The notes under the pieces were generated by a model. That model searched no databases. It was not told where the DNA came from and worked only from the letters and a program-made list of their open reading frames with translations. A stretch of 64,000 nucleotides of DNA from Chimaeribacter californicus (GTDB taxonomy: Bacteria > Pseudomonadota > Gammaproteobacteria > Enterobacterales > Enterobacteriaceae), in NCBI RefSeq assembly GCF_002858675.1, contig NZ_PJZF01000014.1, positions 62,001 through 126,000 of the forward strand. The letters are read 5' to 3'. The position numbers and the translations under genes are program-made. Below, piece after piece: positions 1-8,035 of this stretch (positions are counted from its first letter, which is position 1; each line of letters begins with the position of its first letter).

Positions 1-532
1 TGTGGTGGAAGTGCTGCGCGGGGCGAATAACCTGCGTATCCGTGACAACGGCCACGACAAGTTGTCGGTGTATGGCCTGGGCCGGGACCAGACCACCGAG
101 CACTGGGTCAGTGTGTTCCGCCAGCTGATCCACCTCGGGATGATCAGCCAGAACATCGCCATGCATTCGGCGCTGCAACTCACCGAGGCCGCGCGGCCGG
201 TGTTGCGCGGTGATGCGCCGCTGCAACTTGCGGTGCCGCGCATTCAGGCACCGAAAACGCGCAGCGGCAGCAACCCCAAAAGCTATGGCGGCAACTATGA
301 CCGCAAGCTGTTCGCCAAACTTCGCAAATTGCGCAAATCGATTGCCGACGACGCGAACGTGCCGCCCTATGTGGTATTCAATGACGCGACCTTGCTGGAG
401 ATGGCGGAACAGATGCCGACCTCGCCGGGCGAGCTGCTCAGCGTTAACGGTGTCGGCCAGCGCAAACTGGAGCGCTTCGGCACGCCGTTCCTCGGCATGA
501 TCCGCGACCACCTCGATAACGACGACGACTGA
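1..532 (+). CDS. recQ: ATP-dependent DNA helicase RecQ, C-terminal part (5' end outside window)
   Basis: Only the last 176 or so residues are in the window; the reading frame is open at the left edge. RecQ is a 3'-to-5' DNA helicase used in recombination and stalled-fork repair. The visible part begins inside the RQC winged-helix region (RGANNLRIRD, then HWVSVFRQLIHLG), passes a variable linker, and ends with an HRDC domain over roughly the last 80 residues (KLRKLRKSIA through SVNGVGQRKLERFG), which binds DNA. It matches E. coli RecQ closely. As in E. coli, rhtC follows on the same strand. The helicase motor domains cannot be judged here. Confidence 0.95.
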   Translation, partial: VVEVLRGANNLRIRDNGHDKLSVYGLGRDQTTEHWVSVFRQLIHLGMISQNIAMHSALQLTEAARPVLRGDAPLQLAVPRIQAPKTRSGSNPKSYGGNYDRKLFAKLRKLRKSIADDANVPPYVVFNDATLLEMAEQMPTSPGELLSVNGVGQRKLERFGTPFLGMIRDHLDNDDD

Positions 533-560
533 TCCACCGGCCGCCCGGAAAACATAACCT

Positions 561-597
561 TATGTGATGGCTACTTAGCGGGCCATCACATATTATT
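561..597 (+). terminator. Perfect 11-bp hairpin between recQ and rhtC
   Basis: TATGTGATGGC at 561-571 pairs perfectly with GCCATCACATA at 582-592 across a 10-base loop, and TTATT follows. The position just after the recQ stop suggests a weak terminator or mRNA-end hairpin. The T-run is poor, so full termination before rhtC is uncertain. Confidence 0.4.
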
Positions 598-631
598 CTG
601 GTTTGCCCCTTTTCTTGTGAGCGTCCTGCTG

Positions 632-1255
632 ATGTTAATCCTGTTTTTGACCGTCGCCCTGGTGCATCTGGTGGCCTTGATCAGTCCCGGCCCTGACTTC
701 TTTTTTGTGTCCCAAACCGCTGTCAGCCGATCGCGCCGTGAGGCGATGATGGGCGTGATCGGCATTTCGCTGGGGATTGTGGTCTGGGCGGGGGTGGCGC
801 TGATGGGCCTGCACCTGCTGCTGGAAAAAATGGCCTGGCTGCATCAGATAATCATGGTCGGCGGTGGCCTCTACCTGTTGTGGATGGGCTGGCAACTGCT
901 GCGTTCCGCCAGAGCCAAACAGGCGGCCCCCACCGATGAGGCACCGAAGGTTGAGCTGCCGGCGCGTGGCCGCACCTTTATGCGCGGCTTCCTGACCAAC
1001 CTCTCTAACCCGAAAGCGGTGATCTACTTTGGCAGCGTCTTCTCGCTGTTTGTCGGGGATGATGTCGGCAGCGCCGAGCGCTGGGGCCTGTTCGTGATGA
1101 TCGTGGCGGAAACCTTTGCCTGGTTCTCCATTGTCGCGATGGTGTTCGCCCTGCCGGTGATGCGCCGTGGCTATCAGCGGCTGGCGAAGTGGATTGATGG
1201 TGTGGCGGGGGTGCTGTTTGCGGGGTTTGGGATTCATTTGATTATTTCGCGGTGA
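632..1255 (+). CDS. rhtC: Threonine efflux protein RhtC (LysE/RhtB family)
   Basis: Inner-membrane exporter of the LysE/RhtB amino-acid efflux family; E. coli RhtC exports threonine. The protein has about six hydrophobic segments and the family signature near the start (LISPGPDFFFVSQTAVSRSR). Its C-terminal GFGIHLIISR is the same as I recall for E. coli. The ATG at 632 gives MLILFLTVALVH, matching the E. coli start and a length of 207 residues. An in-frame GTG at 617 would add five residues, and neither start has a strong Shine-Dalgarno sequence. It lies between recQ and the oppositely oriented paralogue rhtB, as in E. coli, but the rhtC-rhtB gap is unusually long. Confidence 0.93.
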   Translation: MLILFLTVALVHLVALISPGPDFFFVSQTAVSRSRREAMMGVIGISLGIVVWAGVALMGLHLLLEKMAWLHQIIMVGGGLYLLWMGWQLLRSARAKQAAPTDEAPKVELPARGRTFMRGFLTNLSNPKAVIYFGSVFSLFVGDDVGSAERWGLFVMIVAETFAWFSIVAMVFALPVMRRGYQRLAKWIDGVAGVLFAGFGIHLIISR

Positions 1256-1320
1256 CTTGTTTGCTTGTCAGCTTGGGATTGGATATTTGGATGGGTGGAA
1301 TGTTTCGGTAGGGTGGAAGG

Positions 1321-1405
1321 TTTCGGTTGTTCAGCATGGGATGCTGCCTGAGCCGCCGCGCCTCAACCGAGCAGGGCCTGCCGGCGCGCCGGCCCTGCAC
1401 CCGCG
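1321..1405. repeat. Intergenic repeat A, copy 1
   Basis: This 85-base unit is repeated at 1437-1522. Both copies start with TTTCGGTTGTTCA and share CCTGAGCCG, GCCTCAACCGAGCAGGGC and CCCTGCACCCGCG. This copy holds an 8-bp stem, GCAGGGCC at 1371-1378 with GGCCCTGC at 1391-1398, and its loop contains the palindrome CCGGCGCGCCGG. I do not recognise the element as a named repeat family. Confidence 0.7.
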
Positions 1406-1436
1406 GGCATGGTTTTAAGGGGAGGGTTGTGGCATG

Positions 1437-1522
1437 TTTCGGTTGTTCATGTGCAGTTGTCTACCTGAGCCGTCAAGCCTCAACCGAGCAGGGCGCGCCA
1501 GTGCGCTCGCCCTGCACCCGCG
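1437..1522. repeat. Intergenic repeat A, copy 2
   Basis: Second copy of the unit at 1321-1405, offset by 116 bases. Its stem is GCAGGGCG at 1488-1495 with CGCCCTGC at 1508-1515. The closing pair differs from copy 1 (G-C instead of C-G) but is still paired, a compensatory change that argues for selection on, or duplication of, a folded structure. Confidence 0.7.
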
Positions 1523-1549
1523 CACTTTCGGTGCCCACGCTAATCATTG

Positions 1550-1646
1550 CCCGCGTAGCGGGTGCCTTCGCTTCACCTCCGGGCTTTTCGGGCCGGTGCA
1601 GACACGCTCCCGGCGTGGCTGCACCTCTCGCACACGTCGTGTGTGC
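1550..1646. other. Run of three small stem-loops between the two repeat families
   Basis: Three hairpins follow one another. CCCGC/GCGGG lies at 1550-1554 and 1558-1562. GTGCAG-A-CACGC at 1596-1607 pairs with GCGTG-G-CTGCAC at 1613-1624, with one mismatch. GCACAC/GTGTGC lies at 1630-1635 and 1641-1646. No convincing gene lies here. The region may be a structured repeat element or part of a non-coding transcript; function is unknown. Confidence 0.45.
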
Positions 1647-1729
1647 TCGCCCGGCCCTGCGGCTCACTCAGCAATGATTTTTACGCCCCCACCAGTCTGC
1701 CTTTTTGTTGGTATGTAAGGAAAAGGTAG
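1644..1729. repeat. Intergenic repeat B, copy 1
   Basis: An 86-base unit repeated at 1751-1838. Shared blocks are TGCTC-CCCGGCCCTGCG, CAATGATTTTTACGCCCC plus CACCAG, and GGTATGTAAGGAAAAGGTAG. Part of CGCCCCCACC can pair with the GTTGGGGGC that follows this copy, giving a long imperfect hairpin. Not recognised as a known insertion sequence. Confidence 0.7.
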
Positions 1730-1750
1730 TTGGGGGCTGGGCGTGTTGCG

Positions 1751-1838
1751 TGCTCACCCGGCCCTGCGTTTCCATTCGGCAATGATTTTTACGCCCCCAC
1801 CAGAATTGCAAATTCTTGGGTATGTAAGGAAAAGGTAG
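1751..1838. repeat. Intergenic repeat B, copy 2
   Basis: Second copy of the unit at 1644-1729, offset by 107 bases. The central part differs: here AGAATT-GCA-AATTCT forms its own small hairpin where copy 1 has a T-rich stretch. It ends about 28 bases before the rhtB terminator. Confidence 0.7.
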
Positions 1839-1865
1839 CGGGTGAGGGTATAAAACAATGCGATA

Positions 1866-1894
1866 AAAAAGGGCAGCCTCGTGGCTGCCCTTTT
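1866..1894 (-). terminator. Rho-independent terminator of rhtB
   Basis: AAAAGGGCAGCC pairs with GGCTGCCCTTTT around a short loop, and on the minus strand the hairpin is followed by a T-run (TTTTTTATCG). It lies just downstream of the rhtB stop codon. Confidence 0.85.
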
Positions 1895-1907
1895 GCGTGA
1901 TGGGGTT

Positions 1908-2528
1908 TTACACCCGTCTGGCGGTTGCCAGCAGGGCGCCGACAAGCATAAACAGTGAGCCGAAGATGCGGTTCAGCAGGGTCATCTGTTTCGGGGCTTT
2001 TACCCAGTTGGCCAGGCGGCGGGCGAGCATGGCGTAACCAATCATCACGATGATATCCACCAGCACGGTCGTCACCCCGAGGATCACGTACTGCATCGCC
2101 TGCGGCTGGTGCGGCACGATGAACTGCGGGAACAGCGCGGCCAGGAACACGATGCTTTTCGGGTTGGTCAGGTTCACCAACACCGCGCGGCGGAACAGCT
2201 GGCGGCGCGGCATGCTGCCTGCCAGGGCGTGCAGGTCTACCGCCCCGGCGGCGCGCCATTGCTGAATGCCGAGCCAGATCAGGTAAGCTGCGCCCAGCCA
2301 CTTCAGCAACTCGAACGCCAGCAGCGACTGCGAAATCAGCGCGCCCAGCCCAATCCCCACCAGCACGATGTGCAGGCTTAAGCCCAGCTGCAACCCGGCG
2401 ACAGAGGCCACCGCACCACGGTAACCGTGGCTCAGGCTGGTACTCATGGTATTAATGGCGCCTGAACCTGGCGACAGGCTGAGAATAACGGTTGTCAGAA
2501 GGTAGGTTAACCACCAGTCCAAGGTCAT
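1908..2528 (-). CDS. rhtB: Homoserine/homoserine lactone efflux protein RhtB
   Basis: Inner-membrane LysE/RhtB-family exporter; the E. coli orthologue exports homoserine and homoserine lactone. The family signature [20 protein letters not shown] is near the N-terminus, and [18 protein letters not shown], typical of the family, is in the middle. Length is 206 residues. The frame is open further upstream, but the ATG used here gives [20 protein letters not shown], which matches the E. coli start, and it follows an AGGGAG Shine-Dalgarno at good spacing. It is a paralogue of rhtC and diverges from pldB, as in E. coli. Confidence 0.93.
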   Translation of the reverse strand: MTLDWWLTYLLTTVILSLSPGSGAINTMSTSLSHGYRGAVASVAGLQLGLSLHIVLVGIGLGALISQSLLAFELLKWLGAAYLIWLGIQQWRAAGAVDLHALAGSMPRRQLFRRAVLVNLTNPKSIVFLAALFPQFIVPHQPQAMQYVILGVTTVLVDIIVMIGYAMLARRLANWVKAPKQMTLLNRIFGSLFMLVGALLATARRV

Positions 2529-2642
2529 GGGCAAAGCTCCCTGATTACATTGTTTTGTGCCACAATACGCTATTGTCAGGGGTTGCGCTATGGCCTCACC
2601 GCGCGCGTATTTCACTGCATAACAGAGCTACGGACAGACGCG

Positions 2643-3674
2643 ATGTCACATATTTATGAGAGCTGGCTCACACGCGAATTAGGCTTCGCGGCCTTCTCCA
2701 CCGGGCCGCTGCTGGATTTCTGGCGCGGCAGGCAAGAGGACGAATTCACGGGCGTCAACAACGTGGCGATCCGCTACGTCCGCTTTTGCCATCCGGCCCA
2801 TGACAAGGTGATCGTGGTGTCGCCGGGGCGCATTGAAAGTTACATGAAATACCCGGAAGTGGCCTACGATCTGTTCCACTGCGGCTATGACGTGATGATC
2901 CTTGACCACCGCGGGCAGGGGCGATCCGGCCGGGTGCTGGAAGACAGCCACCGCGGCCATGTACACCTGTTTGATGATTATGTGGATGATTTCGCCACCT
3001 TCTGCCGGGAGGTAGTCATCCCGGCCGGTTACCGCCATCACTATGCGCTGGCGCACTCCATGGGCGGCGCGATCCTGGCGCTCTACCTGGCGCGCCGCCG
3101 GCCCTCCGGCATACCGCCCCTGTTTGACGCCGCTGCCCTGTGTGCGCCGATGACCGGCATTTTCCTGCCGATGCCGGGCTGGATGGCGCGCCGCATCCTG
3201 AACTGGGCCGAAAGCAAACCGGCGCGGCGTGACTTCTACGCCATCGGCACCGGCCACTGGCAGCCGTTACCGTTTCTGGTGAACCGCTTAACCCACAGCC
3301 GTGAACGCTACCGGCGTGCCGTGCGCTACTATGCCGACTATCCGGAATTACAGGTGGGCGGGCCGACCTACCACTGGGTGCGCGAAGGGGTGCAGGCGGG
3401 CGAGCAGATCCTGGCGCAGGCCAAACATATTGATACACCGCTGTTGCTGTTACAGGCCAGTGAGGACCGGGTGGTGGATAACCGCTCGCAGTTGTTATTT
3501 TGTCAGGCAATGGCGAAAGCGGGGCGTCCGTGTGAAGGGGGCAAGCCGTTGGTCATTAAAGGCGCGCGCCATGAGATCCTGTTCGAACGGGACGACCTGC
3601 GCGCGCAGGCGCTTAACGCCATCATGCGCTTTTATGCGCAACACCCTCAATCCGGCGGCGATGGCTGCCCTTAA
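2643..3674 (+). CDS. pldB: Lysophospholipase L2 PldB
   Basis: Alpha/beta-hydrolase that in E. coli removes the acyl chain from lysophospholipids at the inner membrane. The nucleophile elbow is AHSMGGAI, an oxyanion-region motif DHRGQGRSGR precedes it, and a late His lies in KGARHEIL. The protein has 343 residues, close to the 340 of E. coli PldB. The ATG chosen (MSHIYESW) aligns with the E. coli N-terminus; the upstream in-frame extension overlaps the rhtB promoter region and is unlikely. yigL starts 27 bases downstream, so the two are probably co-transcribed. Confidence 0.93.
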   Translation: MSHIYESWLTRELGFAAFSTGPLLDFWRGRQEDEFTGVNNVAIRYVRFCHPAHDKVIVVSPGRIESYMKYPEVAYDLFHCGYDVMILDHRGQGRSGRVLEDSHRGHVHLFDDYVDDFATFCREVVIPAGYRHHYALAHSMGGAILALYLARRRPSGIPPLFDAAALCAPMTGIFLPMPGWMARRILNWAESKPARRDFYAIGTGHWQPLPFLVNRLTHSRERYRRAVRYYADYPELQVGGPTYHWVREGVQAGEQILAQAKHIDTPLLLLQASEDRVVDNRSQLLFCQAMAKAGRPCEGGKPLVIKGARHEILFERDDLRAQALNAIMRFYAQHPQSGGDGCP

Positions 3675-3701
3675 CTCCATCAGAGGTTAGAACGTATTCC
3701 T

Positions 3702-4511
3702 ATGTACCATGTTGTCGCATCCGATTTAGACGGCACGCTGCTGTCGCCCGACCACACCCTGACACCCTATGCCAAAGAGACGCTGAAACTGCTGACCCGC
3801 CAGGGCATCCATTTTGTGTTTGCCACCGGCCGCCACCATGTGGACGTCGGGCAGATCCGGGATAACCTCGAAATCAGCGCCTTTATGATCACCTCCAACG
3901 GCGCGCGCGTGCACAACACCGAAGGGGAGCTGATCTTTTCGCATAACCTTGACGGCGAGATCGCCCGCGATCTCTACGGGATCGTGCATGACAACCCGAA
4001 GATCCTGACCAACGTCTACCGCAATGATGATTGGTTCATGAACCGTGACCGCCCGGATCAGGATGAATTTTTCCAGGAGTCGGTGTTCAAATACACCCTG
4101 TTTGAACCGGCCGAGCTGGAAACCGACGGCATCTGCAAGGTCTACTTCACCTGTGAAGACCATGACGAGCTGCTGCAGCTGGAAGAGACGATCAACACGC
4201 GCTGGGGCGACCGGGTCAACGTCAGCTTCTCTTTCCCGACCTGCCTGGAAGTGATGGCAGGCGGCGTCTCCAAAGGCCATGCGCTGGAGCAGGTGGCGGC
4301 GCTGGTGGGCTACTCGCTGGCGGACTGCATCGCCTTTGGTGACGGCATGAACGATTTTGAGATGCTCTCGGTTGCCGGGAAAGGCTGCGTCATGCGTGAC
4401 GCGCACCAGCGCCTGAAAGATCGCCTGCCGCACCTGGAAGTGATTGGCTCGAACGTGGATGATGCGGTGCCGCATTACCTGCGCAAGATGTACCTGTCAG
4501 ACCCGGCGTAA
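3702..4511 (+). CDS. yigL: HAD-superfamily sugar/pyridoxal phosphatase YigL
   Basis: Cof-type HAD phosphatase of 269 residues. Motif I is DLDGTLL at residues 8-14, where Asp8 is the nucleophile and Asp10 the acid/base. FATGRHH follows, and the metal motif GDGMNDFEML lies near the C-terminus. The E. coli orthologue dephosphorylates pyridoxal phosphate and sugar phosphates in vitro. It sits directly after pldB as in E. coli. In E. coli the next gene is bioP (yigM); here a foreign-looking sugar locus and a large block from another part of the E. coli map separate the two. Confidence 0.93.
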   Translation: MYHVVASDLDGTLLSPDHTLTPYAKETLKLLTRQGIHFVFATGRHHVDVGQIRDNLEISAFMITSNGARVHNTEGELIFSHNLDGEIARDLYGIVHDNPKILTNVYRNDDWFMNRDRPDQDEFFQESVFKYTLFEPAELETDGICKVYFTCEDHDELLQLEETINTRWGDRVNVSFSFPTCLEVMAGGVSKGHALEQVAALVGYSLADCIAFGDGMNDFEMLSVAGKGCVMRDAHQRLKDRLPHLEVIGSNVDDAVPHYLRKMYLSDPA

Positions 4512-4530
4512 CTGGCGGGCATGGGGGATA

Positions 4531-4551
4531 AACGGGCACCCGGTGCCCGTT
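4531..4551. terminator. Hairpin between convergent yigL and GH130 genes
   Basis: AACGGGCAC and GTGCCCGTT pair perfectly around CCG. Neither side has a clear T-run, so it may act as a weak bidirectional terminator or an RNA-end stabiliser for the two convergent transcripts. Confidence 0.5.
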
Positions 4552-4556
4552 AACGT

Positions 4557-5621
4557 TCAGGCCACGCCGAGATGTGCCCAGAGATCGGCCAGGCTGATAT
4601 GGGCCAGCGCCATGCATTCGTCGGCCGCACCGTAGTAGATCATCAGTTGCTGATCCTCAATCAGCGCGCCGCAGGTAAACACCACATTACCGAAAAAGCC
4701 CTGCACCTCATACGCAGCCTCCGGCTGTAACAGCGGCGTGGCGGATTTCGCCAGAACCTTCAGCGGGTTCTCTTTCTCCAGCAGCATGGCGCCGAGGCAG
4801 TAGCGCTGCTGCTGATCCACGCCGTGGTAGATCTGCAACCAGCCGCGATCGGTCTCCAGCAACGGCGCACCGCCGCCGATTTTCAGTGCGTCCCATTCGC
4901 CGGTGGCGCTCCCCAGCAGATGGCGGTGGTTGCCCCAGTGCAGCATATCCGGCGATTCACTGAGCCAGATCTCCGGCTTACCGAAATGTTTGGGTGACGG
5001 GCGGGTCAGCGCCTGGAATTTGCCGTTGATACGCGCCGGAAAGAAACAGACGTCGCGGTTATCCGGGCAGAGAATGATGCCCTGTTTTTCCACCACGACA
5101 AAATCCTCGGTGACGGCCAGTGCAGTGGAAATGCCATAGGGCGACACAGCGGAATAGTTAATGTAATAGCGCCCGTCGATCAGGGTTATCCGCGCATCTT
5201 CACAGCCAAACTGCTCATATTCGTTATCCGGGAAAATAAACGGCGCGTCATCCACAGTGAACTGCACGCCGTCATGGCTGTGGGCCAGGCGTAAATGGGA
5301 GAGCGACGTCAGCCAGGCTTCGCGCGGGTCGGCCTTCAGGGTGATCATCCTCGGGTCACTGAAGTCGTAGCGCGGGTCGTGGCGGTGAAATGTTTTGCTG
5401 CGCTGCTGCCAGACGCCGCCCTCATTCACCAGCAACGGCACGGCGATCTCATCCGGGTCAGCGGCGATAACGCTTTCCGCCACCCGTAACAGTAAAATGA
5501 TCTCCTCACCCCAGCGGGTGGCCCCGGCATTAAACACGCACTCTACTTTCATGCCGGGTTGTGAGGGCGTGACGTCTTTCGGGGTAATCAGCGGATTAGC
5601 AGGACTGCGGACTATTTTCAT
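4557..5621 (-). CDS. GH130-family beta-mannoside phosphorylase (probable)
   Basis: This 354-residue protein reads as a five-bladed GH130 glycosidase/phosphorylase. The catalytic block is FGCEDARIT, where Asp142 in Glu-Asp-Ala-Arg is the expected general acid. Other typical blocks are RVAE (46-49), SDPR (88-91) and the closing IYYGAAD. GH130 enzymes mostly phosphorolyse beta-mannosides and release mannose 1-phosphate; a few are hydrolases. A phosphomannomutase in the same divergon supports a phosphorylase. Subfamily and linkage cannot be fixed by eye; beta-1,2-mannobiose is one guess, from a similar Listeria cluster. Its start lies inside the 3' end of the GH13 gene (26-base overlap) after an AAGAAGGGA Shine-Dalgarno, so the two are translationally coupled. 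There is no signal peptide, so it should be cytoplasmic. Confidence 0.82.
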   Translation of the reverse strand: MKIVRSPANPLITPKDVTPSQPGMKVECVFNAGATRWGEEIILLLRVAESVIAADPDEIAVPLLVNEGGVWQQRSKTFHRHDPRYDFSDPRMITLKADPREAWLTSLSHLRLAHSHDGVQFTVDDAPFIFPDNEYEQFGCEDARITLIDGRYYINYSAVSPYGISTALAVTEDFVVVEKQGIILCPDNRDVCFFPARINGKFQALTRPSPKHFGKPEIWLSESPDMLHWGNHRHLLGSATGEWDALKIGGGAPLLETDRGWLQIYHGVDQQQRYCLGAMLLEKENPLKVLAKSATPLLQPEAAYEVQGFFGNVVFTCGALIEDQQLMIYYGAADECMALAHISLADLWAHLGVA

Positions 5622-7191
5622 GGTTTCCCTTCTTAATCAGAACGTGATTTTTTGCGAGCTCGCGGCTGTCATCACCGAATAAAACAGGCAGGCCGTTGCC
5701 AAACAGCGGATTGGGGCGCGGGGCGCCAAAGTTGATCAGAATATGCAGGGTCTCTTCGGCGTTTTGCCGGGTCAGCAGCAGGCAATCGCCTTGCCGTTCA
5801 AGCTGCGGGTACACGCCGTTTTGCAGCGCGGAATGGTTGTTTCTTAGTCGAATCAATTGCTTATACTGATTCAGAATAGACCCCGGCTGCTGCTGAAGTG
5901 CGCGGGCGTTGACGGTGGCCGCATTGCGGTGCACGGGCAGCCAGGGTGACACCACGGAGAACCCGGCGTGCGGGCCATCATCCCACTGCATCGGCGCGCG
6001 GGAGGCATCCCGCGACTGGGTCATCGCCAGCGCCAGTGCCGCCTGATGGGATTTTCCGGCTGCGCGGGCGGTGTGGTAGTGCGTAATGCCCTGAATGTCC
6101 TGCAACTGTTCAAGGCGCTCCGGCACAAAATCGGTGAGGCCCAGTTCGTCGCCGTTATACATAAACGGCACGCCCCGGGCGGTGATTTGCAGCGCAAACA
6201 GCGCCACAGCGCGGGGTACATCGCGCGTATTTTCCCCAAAGCGGCTGATCATGCGCGGCATGTCATGGCTGGAGAAAAACAGCGTCGGCACGCCCGGCTG
6301 GCGGGCTTCCATTTCCACCAATTGCTGATGAATGGCGCTGACGCTGAAGGTCTTCTGGCTGCCGAGGTTGAAGTTAAACACCACGTCCAGCAGCGCTTCG
6401 CCCTGATAACGGCACAGGATGCCCAGATCCTCGCTGCCGATTTCGCCAATCAAAAACGCCTCTTTACGCTGCCGGATGTAGCGGCACAGGTGCGCAATCA
6501 CCGGGGGAAGCCCCGGCTGGTTGATGTCATGCTCATGGCGCTGCTCATTGCCGTCCCACGGGTTGTCTGGGCCGATGCCGTCAGTGGTGAGGAAATTGAT
6601 CACATCAAAGCGGAAGCCGTCCACCCCTTGCGCCAGCCAGAAGTCGATCACCCGCTCGATTTCACGGCAGACCTGCGGGTTGGCCCAGTTCAGGTCAACC
6701 TGCTGCGGGGAGAACTTGTGGTAGTAGTAGTCGCCGGTTGCGGATTCCCGCGTCCAGGCCGGGCCGCCAAAGAAGCTCTGCCAGTTATTCGGCTGCGGCC
6801 GGAAGAAAAAGTAGTCCCGGTAAGGGCTGTGGGGGGCGTTCAGCGCCTGCTGAAACCACGGGTGCTCACTGGAGACATGGTTAATCACCAGGTCGATAAT
6901 CACCCGGATATTGCGCCGGCGGCAGCCCGCCACCAGTTCCCCGAACAGCGCCAGGTCACCAAAGCGCGGGTCAACGTCGCAATAGTCAGCGATGTCATAG
7001 CCGTTATCCACCAGCGGCGAGGGGTAAAACGGCGTGATCCAGATGCCGGCAATCCCCAGTTCCGCCAGATAGTCGAGTTTACTGAGCAGGCCGTGGAAAT
7101 CGCCCAGCCCATCCGCATTACCGTCGCAAAACGAGGGCAGGTAAACCTGATAAAACACCCCTTTGCGCCACCACGTAATTGGCTCATCCAT
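5596..7191 (-). CDS. GH13 alpha-glucosidase-like enzyme (oligo-1,6-glucosidase type)
   Basis: A 531-residue cytoplasmic glycoside hydrolase of family GH13 with all conserved regions: the DGNADGLGD calcium loop (23-31), DLVINH (100-105), DGFRFDVIN with nucleophile Asp196, LIGEI with acid/base Glu250, and SSHD with Asp310. Val197 after the nucleophile is usual in alpha-1,6-acting exo-glucosidases, where alpha-1,4 enzymes tend to have Thr. The likely reaction is removal of a terminal alpha-glucosyl unit from an imported oligosaccharide; a trehalose- or sucrose-type activity cannot be excluded. It sits between the permease and GH130 genes of a leftward operon, which suggests that the substrate carries both alpha-glucose and a beta-mannoside. 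Confidence 0.85.
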   Translation of the reverse strand: MDEPITWWRKGVFYQVYLPSFCDGNADGLGDFHGLLSKLDYLAELGIAGIWITPFYPSPLVDNGYDIADYCDVDPRFGDLALFGELVAGCRRRNIRVIIDLVINHVSSEHPWFQQALNAPHSPYRDYFFFRPQPNNWQSFFGGPAWTRESATGDYYYHKFSPQQVDLNWANPQVCREIERVIDFWLAQGVDGFRFDVINFLTTDGIGPDNPWDGNEQRHEHDINQPGLPPVIAHLCRYIRQRKEAFLIGEIGSEDLGILCRYQGEALLDVVFNFNLGSQKTFSVSAIHQQLVEMEARQPGVPTLFFSSHDMPRMISRFGENTRDVPRAVALFALQITARGVPFMYNGDELGLTDFVPERLEQLQDIQGITHYHTARAAGKSHQAALALAMTQSRDASRAPMQWDDGPHAGFSVVSPWLPVHRNAATVNARALQQQPGSILNQYKQLIRLRNNHSALQNGVYPQLERQGDCLLLTRQNAEETLHILINFGAPRPNPLFGNGLPVLFGDDSRELAKNHVLIKKGNHENSPQSC

Positions 7192-7201
7192 TGCCCTGTC
7201 C

Positions 7202-8035
7202 TTATTTCAGCGAGAGTGACATCCCTTCCAGGAAATGTTTCCTGAAGAGAATAAACAGAATAAAAATCGGGAAGGTTTGCACCACGGAACCGGCCATTAC
7301 CGGGCCGAGATAAATGCCGTAGGATTTATTAAAGGTGGCCAGTAATACCGAGAGCGGCATTTTTTGCGCGTCCTGCATCACAATCAGCGGCCAGAGGAAA
7401 TTGTCCCAGGCGGCGGTAAAGGTGAATAACGCCACAATCGCCAGAATCGATTTATTCAGCGGCATCATGATGTGCAGCAAAATTTTCCACAGCGAGGCGT
7501 GATCCAGCCTAGCGGCATAAATATAGTCATTGGGCGTGCCTTTAAAACTCTGGGAAACCATAAAGATACCCCAGGCGCTCATCACAAACGGCAGGATCAA
7601 CGCGCCGTAACTGTTCATCAGCCCCAGTTCACGGATCAGCACAAAATGCGGGATGATAAACATAAACGCCGGGAACACTATTTGCAGAATCAGCAGGTTT
7701 TTAAATGCCGCCTGCCCGCGGAAGGTCATTTTTGCCAGCGCATAACCTATTAACGCCGAGCTGAGCGTCACACAGCCGGTAATGGTCAGGGTAATAAACA
7801 GCGAATTAAGCAAGGTGCGTAAAAAGGGTTTTTCCGCTTTCCCGGCGTCATCAAACAGGAACCGGTAATTATCAAAAGAGAAATGGCCGCCGAACAGGCT
7901 GGAGGTATAAATTTCCGTGGTTTCTTTCAGCGAGGAAAAAAACATCCAGAGATAGGGGTAGAGCCAGGTCAGTGCCAGTAACAGCATCAGGATATGGATA
8001 ATCACCGACGTGAACGTGAGTCTTTTCATGGTCAT
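7202..8035 (-). CDS. Sugar ABC transporter permease, MalG type
   Basis: A 277-residue inner-membrane permease of the carbohydrate-uptake CUT1 family with about six transmembrane segments. The ATPase-coupling EAA loop appears in the degenerate form AARLDHASLWKILLHIMMP. The N-terminal LALTWLYPYLWMFFSSLK is typical of MalG/UgpE-type subunits. Its start overlaps the stop of the partner permease in an ATGA, indicating translational coupling, and the GH13 gene follows after 10 bases. The matching ATPase is encoded in the divergent arm of the locus. Confidence 0.9.
   Translation of the reverse strand: MTMKRLTFTSVIIHILMLLLALTWLYPYLWMFFSSLKETTEIYTSSLFGGHFSFDNYRFLFDDAGKAEKPFLRTLLNSLFITLTITGCVTLSSALIGYALAKMTFRGQAAFKNLLILQIVFPAFMFIIPHFVLIRELGLMNSYGALILPFVMSAWGIFMVSQSFKGTPNDYIYAARLDHASLWKILLHIMMPLNKSILAIVALFTFTAAWDNFLWPLIVMQDAQKMPLSVLLATFNKSYGIYLGPVMAGSVVQTFPIFILFILFRKHFLEGMSLSLK

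Noticed and set aside
1327-1677. Small open frame in the rhtC-rhtB gap with a repeated CLSRRASTEQG-like peptide
   Set aside because: The repeated peptide arises from the duplicated DNA element A. There is no Shine-Dalgarno or homology, and the DNA is better explained as structured repeats.
5968-7245. 425-codon open frame on the plus strand opposite the GH13 gene
   Set aside because: The GH13 frame has all catalytic motifs; the antisense frame has none and shows the His/Arg/Val bias of a shadow frame.
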